DNA of 64,000 nucleotides, taken from CALCMJ01 sp964475415 (GTDB lineage: Bacteria > Bacteroidota > Bacteroidia > Chitinophagales > Saprospiraceae). Under the pieces are notes generated by a model. The model was not told where the DNA came from, ran no database searches, and saw only the letters and a program-made list of their open reading frames with translations. Of this stretch, positions 1 through 9,622 are shown one piece after another. The translations under genes and the position numbers were made by a program. Within the stretch, counting starts at the first letter, position 1. Every line of letters begins with the position of its first letter. The stretch covers positions 30,615 to 94,614 of the forward strand of contig CAYYWZ010000007.1 in the NCBI GenBank assembly GCA_964475415.1, in the 5' to 3' direction.

Positions 1-561
1 TTAGAAAATGTAGGTATAGAAAAAGATGAAAAAGGAAGAGTAAAGGTTAACGACCATTTAGAGACAAGTGTTCCTGGCATATTCGCTATAGGTGATGTAA
101 TCCAAGGAGCTATGCTAGCGCATAAGGCAGAGGAAGAAGGCGTCTATGTTGCAGAGTATTTAGCGGGTGAAAAGCCACATATAGATTACAACCTTATTCC
201 TGGCGTAGTATATACCTGGCCAGAAGTGTCAAGTGTAGGAAAAACAGAACAACAGCTCAAGGATGCTGGAATAAAATATAAGTCCGGCAAGTTTCCTTAC
301 AAGGCACTAGGAAGAGCTAGAGCATCTATGGACACTGACGGCATGATCAAGGTACTCGCAGATGCAGAGACGGATGAGTTGCTAGGTGTACACATGGTAG
401 GTGCTAGAGTAGCTGATATGATAATGGAGGCTGTTGCCCTTATGGAGTTCAGAGCTTCGGCAGAAGATATGGCTAGAATATGTCATCCTCACCCGACCTA
501 TACGGAGGCGGTGAAAGAAGCGGCATTAGGCGCAACTGGAGATAGAGCGTTGCATATATAG
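1..561 (+). CDS. lpdA: Dihydrolipoyl dehydrogenase, C-terminal part (cut by window edge)
   Basis: The E3 subunit of 2-oxoacid dehydrogenase complexes reoxidises dihydrolipoamide with NAD through FAD. The reading frame is open from base 1, so the gene starts outside the window; the internal ATG at 112 is not its start. Visible are the FAD-binding stretch GIFAIGDV followed by MLAHKAEEEG, and the dimerisation domain ending in CHPHPTYTEAV, whose His and Glu form the catalytic acid-base pair of the family. About 186 residues of a usual ~465 are present. A strong hairpin terminator follows 30 bases after the stop, so this is the last gene of its transcript. Confidence 0.95.
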   Translation, partial: LENVGIEKDEKGRVKVNDHLETSVPGIFAIGDVIQGAMLAHKAEEEGVYVAEYLAGEKPHIDYNLIPGVVYTWPEVSSVGKTEQQLKDAGIKYKSGKFPYKALGRARASMDTDGMIKVLADAETDELLGVHMVGARVADMIMEAVALMEFRASAEDMARICHPHPTYTEAVKEAALGATGDRALHI

Positions 562-591
562 GAGAAGAAAATCTTTATTTGGAAAAGATAT

Positions 592-620
592 AGACCATCC
601 ATTCAGGGTGGTCTTTTTTT
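592..620 (+). terminator. Rho-independent terminator after lpdA
   Basis: A nine-base stem agaccatcc (592-600) pairs with gggtggtct (606-614) with one G-T pair and a five-base loop, and runs directly into a T tract ending at 620. It closes the lpdA transcript. Confidence 0.85.
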
Positions 621-637
621 ATGACTGGTATTCAGAA

Positions 638-894
638 GGGCAAGATTTCTCCGCTTCGGTCGAAATTTGGTTTAGCTAAATAGTATTGTGATCCTTCCAC
701 TCACTGCATTCGGTCAGGATGACAATAGCTATGATAAACTAGNNNNNNNNNNNNNNNNNNNNNNNNNNNNNNNNNNNNNNNNNNNNNNNNNNNNNNNNNN
801 NNNNNNNNNNNNNNNNNNNNNNNNNNNNNNNNNNNNNNNNNNTCTCCGTGGTTTCATTTTTAATCATTTCGAGCATAGTCGAGAAATCTTGCCC
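638..894. repeat. MITE-like element copy 1, interrupted by assembly gap
   Basis: GGGCAAGATTTCTC at 638-651 is matched by its exact reverse complement at 881-894, giving 14-base terminal inverted repeats that extend inward imperfectly. Between them lie segment 688-742 and, after the gap, segment 843-897, both repeated base for base in the neighbouring copy. No transposase is encoded, so this looks like a small non-autonomous or REP-like dispersed repeat. The reading frame that crosses the Ns is not a gene. Confidence 0.6.
743..842. other. Assembly gap (100 Ns)
   Basis: Exactly 100 N characters, the usual placeholder length. It sits inside the first of two near-identical repeat copies, which explains why the assembly broke here. 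In the intact second copy the corresponding interval (1032-1149) is 118 bases. Confidence 0.95.
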
Positions 895-929
895 TTTCAC
901 AAGAAATTAAAACGGAGGCAAGAATAAAG

Positions 930-1204
930 TTAGAAATTTCTTCACGTTGGTCGAAATAAAATAAGTTATAAGCTAAGTGATCCTTCCACTCACTGCATTC
1001 GGTCAGGATGACAATAGCTATGATAAACTAGAATTGGAAACTAGCAAATAAACTGAAAGAAATGTCTTCGAACAATCTCATTTCCCCATTAAGAATTTTT
1101 GTTTAGTAAGGACTATTGTCATTCCGAAGGAGCGCAGCGAGTAGAGGAATCTCCGTGGTTTCATTTTTAATCATTTCGAGCATAGTCGAGAAATCTTGCC
1201 CTTT
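930..1204. repeat. MITE-like element copy 2
   Basis: Segment 977-1031 repeats 688-742 exactly and segment 1150-1204 repeats 843-897 exactly. The right end again is GAGAAATCTTGCCC; the left end near 930-957 is degenerate. The interior contains a line of the type 'cattccgaaggagcgcagcg' (around 1121-1140), which I recognise from memory as common in dispersed Bacteroidota intergenic repeats. No coding capacity is seen. Confidence 0.55.
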
Positions 1205-1316
1205 TTACTATAGAGTTTACATTAACCTTCTGCATCCATTTCTTATTACTTAGTTGTATAATTATGAATCATTGATATGATTCCACAATAAACCTTTATC
1301 TTGCTAAAAAAGATAG

Positions 1317-1892
1317 ATGATCAAAAGAATCATAGGATATTTTCTTGGAGGTCTTGCCTTAGTTCTTCCTTTGGTTCTAACTGCTTGGTTACTGTATTAT
1401 TTTTATACTCTTGTCAAGGGTTATTCAGACGTAAAATATGCAGGTATAGGTTTAGCTGTAGTTATAATTGGACTTATCATAGTAGGATTTATTGCCAGTT
1501 CTTATATAGGCGGCAGACTATTTTCTGGGCTACAATCGATACTTGTCAAAACACCTATTCTGGGAACTGTATATAAATCTGCTAAGGATGTTACCCTGGC
1601 TTTTGTTGGAACGGAGAACAAATTTTCAGAAGCTGTACTTATAGAATTTCACGATGAAATCTACAAAATCGGATTTGTTACTAACAAGGACTTACAAGAT
1701 CTACACACTATAGATGATGATCAAGGCGAAGACCTATATGCCGTATATTTCCCACTCTCTTTTAGTTTATCCGGTGATCTCTTTCTCATATCAAAAAATA
1801 AAATCAAAGCTATAGATGGAAAAGCAAAAGAAGCCATGCAGATGATCGTATCGGGAGGAATGATTAAGACTGAGTATAAGGAAGTAACTTAG
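1317..1892 (+). CDS. DUF502 family inner-membrane protein
   Basis: A 191-residue protein with two hydrophobic segments (about residues 5-33 and 42-65) followed by a soluble domain. The pattern TPILGTVYKSAKD, then VLIEFHDEIYKIGFVT, a segment with VYFPLSFSLSGDLFLI and a C-terminal AMQMIVSGG matches DUF502 throughout and has the family's usual length. Function is not established. A TATCTTG element at 1297-1303, a variant of the -7 promoter, lies just upstream, suggesting a very short leader. A 91-residue frame in another phase (1301-1576) is a shadow. Confidence 0.88.
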   Translation: MIKRIIGYFLGGLALVLPLVLTAWLLYYFYTLVKGYSDVKYAGIGLAVVIIGLIIVGFIASSYIGGRLFSGLQSILVKTPILGTVYKSAKDVTLAFVGTENKFSEAVLIEFHDEIYKIGFVTNKDLQDLHTIDDDQGEDLYAVYFPLSFSLSGDLFLISKNKIKAIDGKAKEAMQMIVSGGMIKTEYKEVT

Positions 1893-2009
1893 TCTAATGT
1901 CATTTCCAGCACTTCAAGTTTGATAACAATTTTTTATATTCATGATTCCTAGTCTTTATTATAACTATGTAGCAACTTACATTTTATTAGATGTATAAAT
2001 TACAATCAG

Positions 2010-3482
2010 ATGAGACAAATCTTCATATTAGCCATACTAAGCTTAGGTTTTAGCCTATCCATTTCTGCACAGAACAATTATTCTACACTTACCTTTAAAG
2101 AAACCAGAACTAATCTGAAAACTAATTTTGAATTAAATAATAAGCTTTATAATGTCGGTAATGAATTTTCAAATTATATAGAAAATAGCAGCATCGTTAT
2201 TTCTGAAATAGAAAATGACGGAAATGTATCTGTTGTGAAACGTTTGGATTATAATCGACTGGGAGAATACTCTGTACTTGCTGAAGATAATGAACTTATT
2301 ATTGTCAGCACTTTAGATTCATCTGTTTACTTATCACAATATGATGATAGCTTTAACATAGTACAAAAATTAGTTATTAATGACTTACCTAATATAAGTG
2401 AACACATTCGTGTTTCTAAGTTATTAAGTTCCGATGATTATTATTACTTATTTGGGGAAGAAACTAAATCCGTACCTAATCCTGGAGAAGATGCTTTTAT
2501 CATAAGAGTAGATAAAACTGATTTTTCAAAAGTGAAGTTTGAAATCATCCCTCCAAATATGATTCAAAATAATTTATATGATGCAGAAATTCTTAATGAT
2601 TCTACCATAATTGTTATTGCGCAAGAACAAATAAATGATTTCGAATATCTAATACGTTTTGATTTCTATGATTTAGAATTGAATAAAAATAAGACTTTTC
2701 TTACTGATATAGTAGCGTCGAATGGTTGGAGACATGATTTAGAAATTATAAATGAGCAACTAATTATTAATCAAAGATATCCTTATAATGCATTGATTAG
2801 TTTGGATCTAGATGGCAACTTAAATTGGGAGTTAGAGATAGATAATATCTTCGAAGAATATGGAACAGATGATGTTATTATAAATAAGATATCTATTGAT
2901 AGTAATGAAGACATCGTCATTCTTGGCTCAGTGAATAGACTAGCAGACTTATATGGATTTAATGGCTATATAATGAAAGCCACGACTAATGGAGATTTAG
3001 AATGGGCTAGAATATATCTTGAAGGTGTCGATAATTATTTATTAAACACCACACTCAGAGACTGGACAGAAACTACTGATGGATATATATTTACAGGTCA
3101 TGATTCCTATTACCCTGTCATTCCTGATTACAATTATGCTTGGGTTTTGAAAACAGATTTTAATGGTTGTATTTCAGATACTACTTGTTCTGATTTTCAA
3201 CTTGTAGATACAGAAGAACTACCGAATAAAAATGTGGATGCATTCGATCTTATAATGAATCCTGTACAAGATAATATTCAAATTAATATAAAATCTTCTT
3301 CAACAAACTATATTACCCTCATAGATAATAACGGACTTATAGTTTCTACTTATAACAATCTGTCTTTAGGCAAGCATACTATGGATATAACAAATTTTTC
3401 TACTGGTATCTATTATTTAAAAGTTGAAATAGCTGGAAAAAGAAGTCAGATAGAGAAAGTGGTAATATTAGGTGGAGGATAG
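2010..3482 (+). CDS. Secreted beta-propeller-like protein with T9SS type A sorting domain
   Basis: A 490-residue protein starting with a clear signal peptide ending near SISAQ. The body is rich in short beta-strand repeats resembling delta-60 or propeller blades (LDLDGNLNWELEI, ATTNGDLEWARIY). The last ~80 residues form a type IX secretion sorting domain: MNPVQDNIQINI, an ITLIDNNGLIV strand, and STGIYYLKVEIAGK. It is expected to be exported by SecYEG, then by the T9SS, and anchored or released at the cell surface. The substrate or partner is unknown. A protein of the same length and plan lies at 8010-9488. Confidence 0.82.
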   Translation: MRQIFILAILSLGFSLSISAQNNYSTLTFKETRTNLKTNFELNNKLYNVGNEFSNYIENSSIVISEIENDGNVSVVKRLDYNRLGEYSVLAEDNELIIVSTLDSSVYLSQYDDSFNIVQKLVINDLPNISEHIRVSKLLSSDDYYYLFGEETKSVPNPGEDAFIIRVDKTDFSKVKFEIIPPNMIQNNLYDAEILNDSTIIVIAQEQINDFEYLIRFDFYDLELNKNKTFLTDIVASNGWRHDLEIINEQLIINQRYPYNALISLDLDGNLNWELEIDNIFEEYGTDDVIINKISIDSNEDIVILGSVNRLADLYGFNGYIMKATTNGDLEWARIYLEGVDNYLLNTTLRDWTETTDGYIFTGHDSYYPVIPDYNYAWVLKTDFNGCISDTTCSDFQLVDTEELPNKNVDAFDLIMNPVQDNIQINIKSSSTNYITLIDNNGLIVSTYNNLSLGKHTMDITNFSTGIYYLKVEIAGKRSQIEKVVILGGG

Positions 3483-3566
3483 TTAGCAGAAATTATACAA
3501 GACTATTAAAGTTTTATCTTCGCTACATTAGCCTTTAAAAAACTCGACGCCATTTTCTCGTAACAA

Positions 3567-5573
3567 CTATCTCCCTTTCTGCAAATCTTTTTCCATCGCC
3601 TCTTGATTTCCTATAGCTTTGTGTACCTCTGCCCTACTATTATAGTAAGCCTTATTATTAGGATTTATTTCTATAGCCCGTGTATAATCCGCTAAGGCTT
3701 CTCGATACTTTTTTGATCTATCATAAGCTATTGCTCTGTAATTATACACATTGGCATTATTACTATCATATCTTATGAAATTTGTCAATATTTCTATCGC
3801 TTCGCCATATTGCTGGACAGAGATTAAGGCTGCACCCTTGTTGATCATGGCATCCTTATAATCGGGTTTTAGTTCAATAGCTTTGTTATAATTTTCTATT
3901 GCTTGATCATATTTTTTTAATCTAAAGTAGGCTGACCCTAAGTTACTATAAGACTTAGGATAATTAGGATCTATAGTTAGAGCAGCTTCATAATCCTCTA
4001 TCGCAGCATTGTAGTTTTGCATTTCGAAATAGGCATTAGCTCTAGTGTTAAGCAGATCTACATTATTTGGTTCTTTCTCTATCCCTTTATTAACCACCTC
4101 TATTGCTTCCTTATATTTTTTCTGATTTCTTAATGCATTACTCTGCGAAATGATCACTTCCGTAGAACTAGGATTTATAGCAAAAGCTCTTGACAAATCC
4201 GCAGATGCTTTTTCTGGTTTACCTATTTCTGCATAATAGTTTCCCCTATTGTTTAGAGCTGCAGAAGCATTAGGAAATCTATCTAGAACATTAGTCCATA
4301 GTGTTTCGCTATTCTTCCATACTTTGGCTTGTGTAAAAGTCATAAAAGAAAAATATAACAAATAGACTATTCCTACTATGACCAGTGGTGTAGAAGACCT
4401 CTCCTTTTTTGACATATAGAGATTACAAAAATATGCCAATGCAAATGATAAACCGATATACGGCAAATAACTATATCTATCTGATACGATAGCACTCCCC
4501 ACCTGAACAAACTGTAGTGTCAATAAAACATTGACAAGAAAAAATAAAAACCCGAAAACGACCAACTTATTCTTTCTGAAATAATAGATTATCAGGCCTA
4601 GAATAACTAAGGCAAGTAAGGGCGCAATAGTTACAATGAGTGGCACATCATTGACATCCGGATAGGGGTAGAACGTCACAGGCTTAAAGGGTGCGATAAA
4701 GCTATATAGATAAAAAACAAAGCCATAAGATGCATAACTTATCTTCTGTACAATACTATATTTCTCTATATCACCTACAGCCACATCACCCTGAATGCCT
4801 AGCGTAATCAAACCAAATATAATAGACAATATAAAGAAAGGGATTTTTTCTACTAAGGCACTAGCAGTAAATTTTCTATCCTTCCAATAATCTATAAGTA
4901 ACAACACAATAGGAAAAGTTACTGCAGCAGGCTTAGACAACAAAGAAGCTAAAAAGGCCAAAGCAACATAGATTAAATATTTCTTAGAACGAGAAGATAA
5001 ATAATGAATATAGCTTATCAATCCTAATAGATAGAAAAAAGCAAACAGAACATCCTTTCTTTCAGATACCCATGCAACAGATTCAACATGCAAAGGATGT
5101 ATAGCAAAAATTGCGGCAACCATAAGGTGAAGAGCGTAAGGATAAGAAGGAATGAGTTTCTTAGAAAAGATATATACAAGAATGATATTACAGAGATGTA
5201 ATAATATATTGAGGAAGTGATAAGATCCTGGATTAAGTCCAGAGATCTGATAGTTTATGGCTAGTGAGAGAATGGTAAGTGGGTGATAGTTATATGCAAT
5301 ACCTTCAGGATAATCACTTGATATTCCAGATAAAAACATTGCCTTTATATTAGACCAAGAAAGCTCAGAAATAAAACTGTTATCTATTATATAGGTCGTA
5401 TCATCCCAATTGACAAATTCAGCAGAAAAGCAAGGAGAAAATAAAATTACGGTCCATACCAAAAGGGCCGATACTCCCCACCATCCATAATCTTGTGTTA
5501 GCCTAATTAATGCTTTACTATTTGCATTAGATCTTATCTTTTTTCCTTTTCCTGATTTTTTATTCTTACTCAT
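3567..5573 (-). CDS. GT-C fold membrane protein with C-terminal TPR repeats (TMTC-like)
   Basis: A 668-residue protein. Residues ~30-420 hold about ten membrane helices with the family signature near the N terminus (VNWDDTTYI, HPLTILSLAINY, HFLNILLHL, then HPLHVESVAWVSERKD), the pattern of polytopic GT-C transferases related to eukaryotic TMTC O-mannosyltransferases. From about residue 425 to the end there are roughly seven TPRs with consensus A-L-N-N-R-G-N-Y-Y and Y-x-x-A-I-x-x-Y. It may transfer sugar from a lipid donor to exported proteins; the acceptor is unknown. The very basic N terminus (MSKNKKSGKGKK) is typical. It is transcribed away from the MscS gene across an intergenic region holding a perfect dyad. 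Confidence 0.78.
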   Translation of the reverse strand: MSKNKKSGKGKKIRSNANSKALIRLTQDYGWWGVSALLVWTVILFSPCFSAEFVNWDDTTYIIDNSFISELSWSNIKAMFLSGISSDYPEGIAYNYHPLTILSLAINYQISGLNPGSYHFLNILLHLCNIILVYIFSKKLIPSYPYALHLMVAAIFAIHPLHVESVAWVSERKDVLFAFFYLLGLISYIHYLSSRSKKYLIYVALAFLASLLSKPAAVTFPIVLLLIDYWKDRKFTASALVEKIPFFILSIIFGLITLGIQGDVAVGDIEKYSIVQKISYASYGFVFYLYSFIAPFKPVTFYPYPDVNDVPLIVTIAPLLALVILGLIIYYFRKNKLVVFGFLFFLVNVLLTLQFVQVGSAIVSDRYSYLPYIGLSFALAYFCNLYMSKKERSSTPLVIVGIVYLLYFSFMTFTQAKVWKNSETLWTNVLDRFPNASAALNNRGNYYAEIGKPEKASADLSRAFAINPSSTEVIISQSNALRNQKKYKEAIEVVNKGIEKEPNNVDLLNTRANAYFEMQNYNAAIEDYEAALTIDPNYPKSYSNLGSAYFRLKKYDQAIENYNKAIELKPDYKDAMINKGAALISVQQYGEAIEILTNFIRYDSNNANVYNYRAIAYDRSKKYREALADYTRAIEINPNNKAYYNSRAEVHKAIGNQEAMEKDLQKGR

Positions 5574-5720
5574 AGATTACAAATAATATGCTAAAATACA
5601 GAATATAAAGCACTTAAAGTATTCCATCTACAAGACGAATTTGTTTGTTAAGAAAATGTAATTCTAGAACTCTTATTAGAGTTCAAATCCCAATTACTAC
5701 AAAATATTAAAACAGTTCCC

Positions 5721-5739
5721 TACCTTTAGGTTAAAGGTA
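5721..5739. promoter_or_regulatory. Perfect inverted repeat between divergent genes (candidate operator)
   Basis: TACCTTTA (5721-5728) and TAAAGGTA (5732-5739) are exact reverse complements around a three-base centre. The site lies 58 bases before the MscS gene start and 148 bases from the divergent TPR gene. The left arm also resembles the -7 element TAnnTTTG with one mismatch, so a bound protein could block RNA polymerase. No U tract follows, so a terminator is unlikely. Confidence 0.45.
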
Positions 5740-5796
5740 ATAAGCCTTATTTTAAAACTTATTATTCAGGAAAGGATAAAACAATTATACAAGTAT

Positions 5797-6609
5797 ATGG
5801 AATTAGATTTTGAGAAATACAGTCAGACAGCAATGAGCTATGCTCCTAACATTGTAAAGGCATTATTGATACTCATAATAGGTTGGTGGGTTATCAAAAA
5901 AATCATATCCCTCATGAACAACATGATGAATCTAAAAGGGGTGGACAAAGATCTAGCTTCCTTTTTAAGTTCATTATTTGCTGTTATCCTGAAAGTTCTA
6001 CTTGTATTCACAGTAGCTCAGCAAGTAGGTATACAGACAACTTCATTTGTTGCTTTATTAGCAGCTGCTGGTTTCGCTGTAGGTATGGCATTACAAGGAA
6101 GTCTTGGGAATTTTGCTGCTGGTGTAATGGTCTTATTATTTAAACCTTACAAAACTGGTGATCTCATAGAAGTCTCTGATACTAAAGGCTGGGTAGAAGA
6201 AATACAAATCTTCAACACGATATTGAAAACGGTAACCAACCAACGTGTTATCATTCCTAATAGTCTTGCGACAGCAGATAAGGTTATTAACCATAGTACG
6301 AATGGACATATACGTGTAGATAGCTTCTTCTCTATGCCCTACGAAGAACAATTCGAAAAAGTACAGCAGGCTATACTGAAAGAAATGGAGACTATTCCAG
6401 AAATTTTAGCTCAACCAGCACCAGCTGTACATATTCAAGAATTTGATTCACACAGTATAAAAATAGGTGTTTTTGCCTATGTTAAACCTGAAGACTACTG
6501 GACAGTCTATTATAACTCTACCCTATCGATAAAACAAGCACTCGGTAAAAATGGCGTCAAAATGGCTTACTCAGAAGGTGTAGAATTAGGACCTATTGGG
6601 GACAAGTAA
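5797..6609 (+). CDS. mscS: Small-conductance mechanosensitive channel (MscS family)
   Basis: A 270-residue minimal MscS. There are three membrane helices (about 18-37, 56-76, 80-115); the last is the pore helix with the Gly/Ala-rich sequence LLAAAGFAVGMALQGSLGNFAAGV, followed by the beta domain (FKPYKTGDLIEV) and the loop IIPNSLATADKVINHS. Length is close to the E. coli MscS (286). It should gate under membrane tension and release solutes on hypo-osmotic shock. A second, structurally different MscS-type channel is at 58319-59143. Confidence 0.93.
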   Translation: MELDFEKYSQTAMSYAPNIVKALLILIIGWWVIKKIISLMNNMMNLKGVDKDLASFLSSLFAVILKVLLVFTVAQQVGIQTTSFVALLAAAGFAVGMALQGSLGNFAAGVMVLLFKPYKTGDLIEVSDTKGWVEEIQIFNTILKTVTNQRVIIPNSLATADKVINHSTNGHIRVDSFFSMPYEEQFEKVQQAILKEMETIPEILAQPAPAVHIQEFDSHSIKIGVFAYVKPEDYWTVYYNSTLSIKQALGKNGVKMAYSEGVELGPIGDK

Positions 6610-6737
6610 GCTGTAATTGTATGTGCTAAATTGTTTGCGTATTACTTCGTTGACTCAATTCCTTGTAAAGGATATTAATTAATAATTATATGCTCAAAGC
6701 CTAATGAAGTACAATTCTATTACCCATATTTGCTGAA

Positions 6738-7865
6738 GTGAATATTGCTATAAATACCAGGCTTCTACTTCATAACAAAATGGAAGGTATCGCTCGCTAT
6801 ATCTATGAGATAAGCTCTCGTATGGCCATGACTCATCCAGAAGATACTTTCTACTATTTGTTTGATAGAAAATATCATGATTCCTTCATAACAAGTAAGA
6901 ATATCGTTCCTTTAGTTATACCTCCTCCTACAAGACATCCTATCCTATGGAATATATGGTTTCAGCACATAATTCCTCATGTTCTAAAGAGAAAGAAGAT
7001 AGACGTTTTCTATACAGGCGAAAGTTATATGTCCAGAAGATCTACTATTCCTACCGCTATTGTAACCCATGATCTCGCCTACTGCCATTATCCTGAACAA
7101 ATTCCGGATCCAGTATTACGCTATTACAAAAAATACTTTCCGCAAAATCATAAACAAGCTGATAAGATCATCACAGTGTCAGAATTTTCGAAAGAAGACA
7201 TTGCTAAGCAGTATACTATCAACAAGGAAGAAATCAGTGTGGTATACAATGCCTGTCCAGATCACTTTGTACCCGTGGATAGTAGTGAGAAAAAAAACAT
7301 ACAAGAAGAGCATGCGGATGCTAAACCATACTTCGTTTATTTAGGATCTATCCACCCTAGAAAAAATGTAGCTAGAATGATTGCAGCTTTCGAAACCTTC
7401 AAAAAAAACACGGGTTCCGATTACAAACTATTGCTCATAGGTAGATGGGCTTGGAAAACTAGCGAGGTCAAAAAGCAAATAGAAAATAGTCCTTACAGAA
7501 GTGATATTATCATAAAGGATTATACTAGAGAAGTTGTCTACAAAATTGTAGCTAGCTCAGAAGCCTTATTATATTGTTCTTTGTTTGAAGGCTTTGGCAT
7601 TCCGATCTTGGAGGGTTTCTCTGCAGGCGTTCCAGTTATCACATCTACTGTAAGTTCTATGCCGGAAGTTGCAAGAGATGCAGCTCTTCTTGTAGATCCT
7701 ACAGAAGTAAACTCCATAGCAGAGGGTATGTTACAAATTTCTAAGGATAATAATCTTAGAGAAAAACTGATCCAAAAAGGTAACGAAAGATTACAAGATT
7801 TTAGTTGGGACAATAGTGCTGCAAAAACTTATGAGATACTTAGTGGTTTAGCTAATAGCAAGTGA
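6738..7865 (+). CDS. Glycosyltransferase family 4 (GT-B fold)
   Basis: A 375-residue retaining GT-B enzyme starting at GTG. The N-terminal acceptor domain begins MNIAINTRLL and holds ITVSEFSKEDI. The C-terminal donor domain holds VYLGSIHPRKN, then the EX7E-type loop LFEGFGIPILEGFSAGVPV with a following SMPEVARDAA, characteristic of GT4. It probably adds a sugar from a nucleotide donor during surface polysaccharide or lipopolysaccharide synthesis. It stands alone rather than in a polysaccharide cluster, so the acceptor cannot be inferred. Confidence 0.9.
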   Translation: MNIAINTRLLLHNKMEGIARYIYEISSRMAMTHPEDTFYYLFDRKYHDSFITSKNIVPLVIPPPTRHPILWNIWFQHIIPHVLKRKKIDVFYTGESYMSRRSTIPTAIVTHDLAYCHYPEQIPDPVLRYYKKYFPQNHKQADKIITVSEFSKEDIAKQYTINKEEISVVYNACPDHFVPVDSSEKKNIQEEHADAKPYFVYLGSIHPRKNVARMIAAFETFKKNTGSDYKLLLIGRWAWKTSEVKKQIENSPYRSDIIIKDYTREVVYKIVASSEALLYCSLFEGFGIPILEGFSAGVPVITSTVSSMPEVARDAALLVDPTEVNSIAEGMLQISKDNNLREKLIQKGNERLQDFSWDNSAAKTYEILSGLANSK

Positions 7866-8009
7866 TACTGCAGAGTAATTAAAACAAGCGTATCAAATTC
7901 TACATAGTGATATAATAAAAAAATTATGTCTGCAATTACACTCCATCTATTAATACCCACTCTATTCTACATCATTTTTTTTACTTTGACATAGACAACA
8001 TATAGTACT

Positions 8010-9488
8010 ATGAATAATTTCACATTAGCAACATGTCTATTCATTTTTTACTCTCTTGGCATTGATGCTCAACAGCTGGATATGAGTTTCGGCGAAGGAG
8101 GATATATAGAATCAAGTATTCCTGCTATCACAGGTGTCACAGAGATAGATAACAAGCTTCTCATCCATAATTTATATAATGTTCATTCCTATTCTTTAAC
8201 AGGTGATAGGAATATGGATTTTGGAATAAATGGTAGCATAAGTAACCCATTCACTGATGACTATGATGGCTACTTGATAAACCAATGCTTTATCTATAAT
8301 GACAAATATACAATTTCTGGATACCACCAGGTTCCAGAAAAAGCTTTAGATGTAAATATAGTCCAGATAGATCCGAATACTGGAAGTACCTTATCGGACT
8401 TTAATCTGTCCTACACAGGAGATATTTACAGTGATGAATTTCTTACACATACTATAGTTGATGATACATTGCGGCTATTTGGTCACGAGACGTATTATAC
8501 AACTCCTCCTTTTAGTACGTTCGTAAGTAATGGAATAAGCGCAACTGTAGATATAAATGGGAATGTATTAAATCCTGACAAAGCATTTAAAATTCTACCG
8601 CAAGAATACATGACAAGTATTACCTATCTAAAAGCTCATGAACTTAATAATGGTAAAGTCATCCATTTTTTTAGAATAACAGACATAAACGAAAATTATA
8701 AAAGCTATTTATATAAAATCACAGAAACTATAACTGAGATTGAGTCAGATATTTTTGATTCTAATTTAACTGATTTCCAATATTTACATCGTGGAATAAA
8801 CCAGATAGTACAGCTCAATGAAAATGAAATACTAATTACCAGTAATGCTGACTTTTATAGAGCCAGTTACGATAAGTCTTTCATATTAAATATTGAAAGT
8901 AAAGAATCAAATCAATTATTTACAGATTTTGTTAAACCGGGGTTTCGAATTAAGGATGTAATTATTTCTGAAGATAATAAAATATTTATCTCGGGTTCAA
9001 CCATAGAAGATTCTTACAGTCCTACATATTTTGTTTGTAAAGTGAATAAGGACTTATCTATAGATGAATCGTTTGGCGATAATGGTTATTTCGAATTCGA
9101 CATAGATAATAAATCATTGAAGCAAGAAAAGTCATTTTATAACAATGGGAATCTATACATTAGTTTTACTTCAGAAAATATTAATAATGAAACCCAATAC
9201 TTATTAGCGAAAATAGATCTTGATTTTACCCTGTCTACCCTTTCAACTGGAGATATGAATAATTCCCTGAGGATTTCGCCTAATCCTATTTCAAATTTTG
9301 ATCAATTAAAAATATCATCAGACTATGATATCAAAAAAATAAGTATTTATGATAGTGTTGGGACACTATTACAATCTGTAAATAGTAAAGAAGAAATTAA
9401 AAACAATAAGCTGAATTCTGGGAATTATTTTATCGTGATCGATATAGAAAATATTGGTACAAAGACTTATAAAATAATCAAGCTATAG
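8010..9488 (+). CDS. Secreted delta-60 repeat protein with T9SS type A sorting domain
   Basis: A 492-residue protein with a signal peptide (cleavage near IDAQQ). Several delta-60-type repeats are recognisable: LDMSFGEGGYI near residue 23, NMDFGINGSI and DESFGDNGYFEFD. The end is a type A sorting domain (ISPNPISNFDQLKI, IYDSVGTLLQS, NSGNYFIVIDIE, TKTYKIIKL). It has the same plan and almost the same length as the protein at 2010-3482. A TACTTTG element at 7982-7988 lies 22 bases before the start. The partner or ligand is not known. Confidence 0.82.
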   Translation: MNNFTLATCLFIFYSLGIDAQQLDMSFGEGGYIESSIPAITGVTEIDNKLLIHNLYNVHSYSLTGDRNMDFGINGSISNPFTDDYDGYLINQCFIYNDKYTISGYHQVPEKALDVNIVQIDPNTGSTLSDFNLSYTGDIYSDEFLTHTIVDDTLRLFGHETYYTTPPFSTFVSNGISATVDINGNVLNPDKAFKILPQEYMTSITYLKAHELNNGKVIHFFRITDINENYKSYLYKITETITEIESDIFDSNLTDFQYLHRGINQIVQLNENEILITSNADFYRASYDKSFILNIESKESNQLFTDFVKPGFRIKDVIISEDNKIFISGSTIEDSYSPTYFVCKVNKDLSIDESFGDNGYFEFDIDNKSLKQEKSFYNNGNLYISFTSENINNETQYLLAKIDLDFTLSTLSTGDMNNSLRISPNPISNFDQLKISSDYDIKKISIYDSVGTLLQSVNSKEEIKNNKLNSGNYFIVIDIENIGTKTYKIIKL

Positions 9489-9622
9489 AATTACTAAATC
9501 TGCTACAATATTAAAGAGTTAATTTGGATATAATATTATCCTAAGCTCATCAAAACATAAGATAAAATATTTAGCTAATCTATAACACGATCAAAAAAAA
9601 TAACCTACATTTATTTGACATA

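Noticed and set aside
688..927. 79-residue reading frame across the gap
   Set aside because: It is made of N codons flanked by repeat sequence and has no supporting signal.
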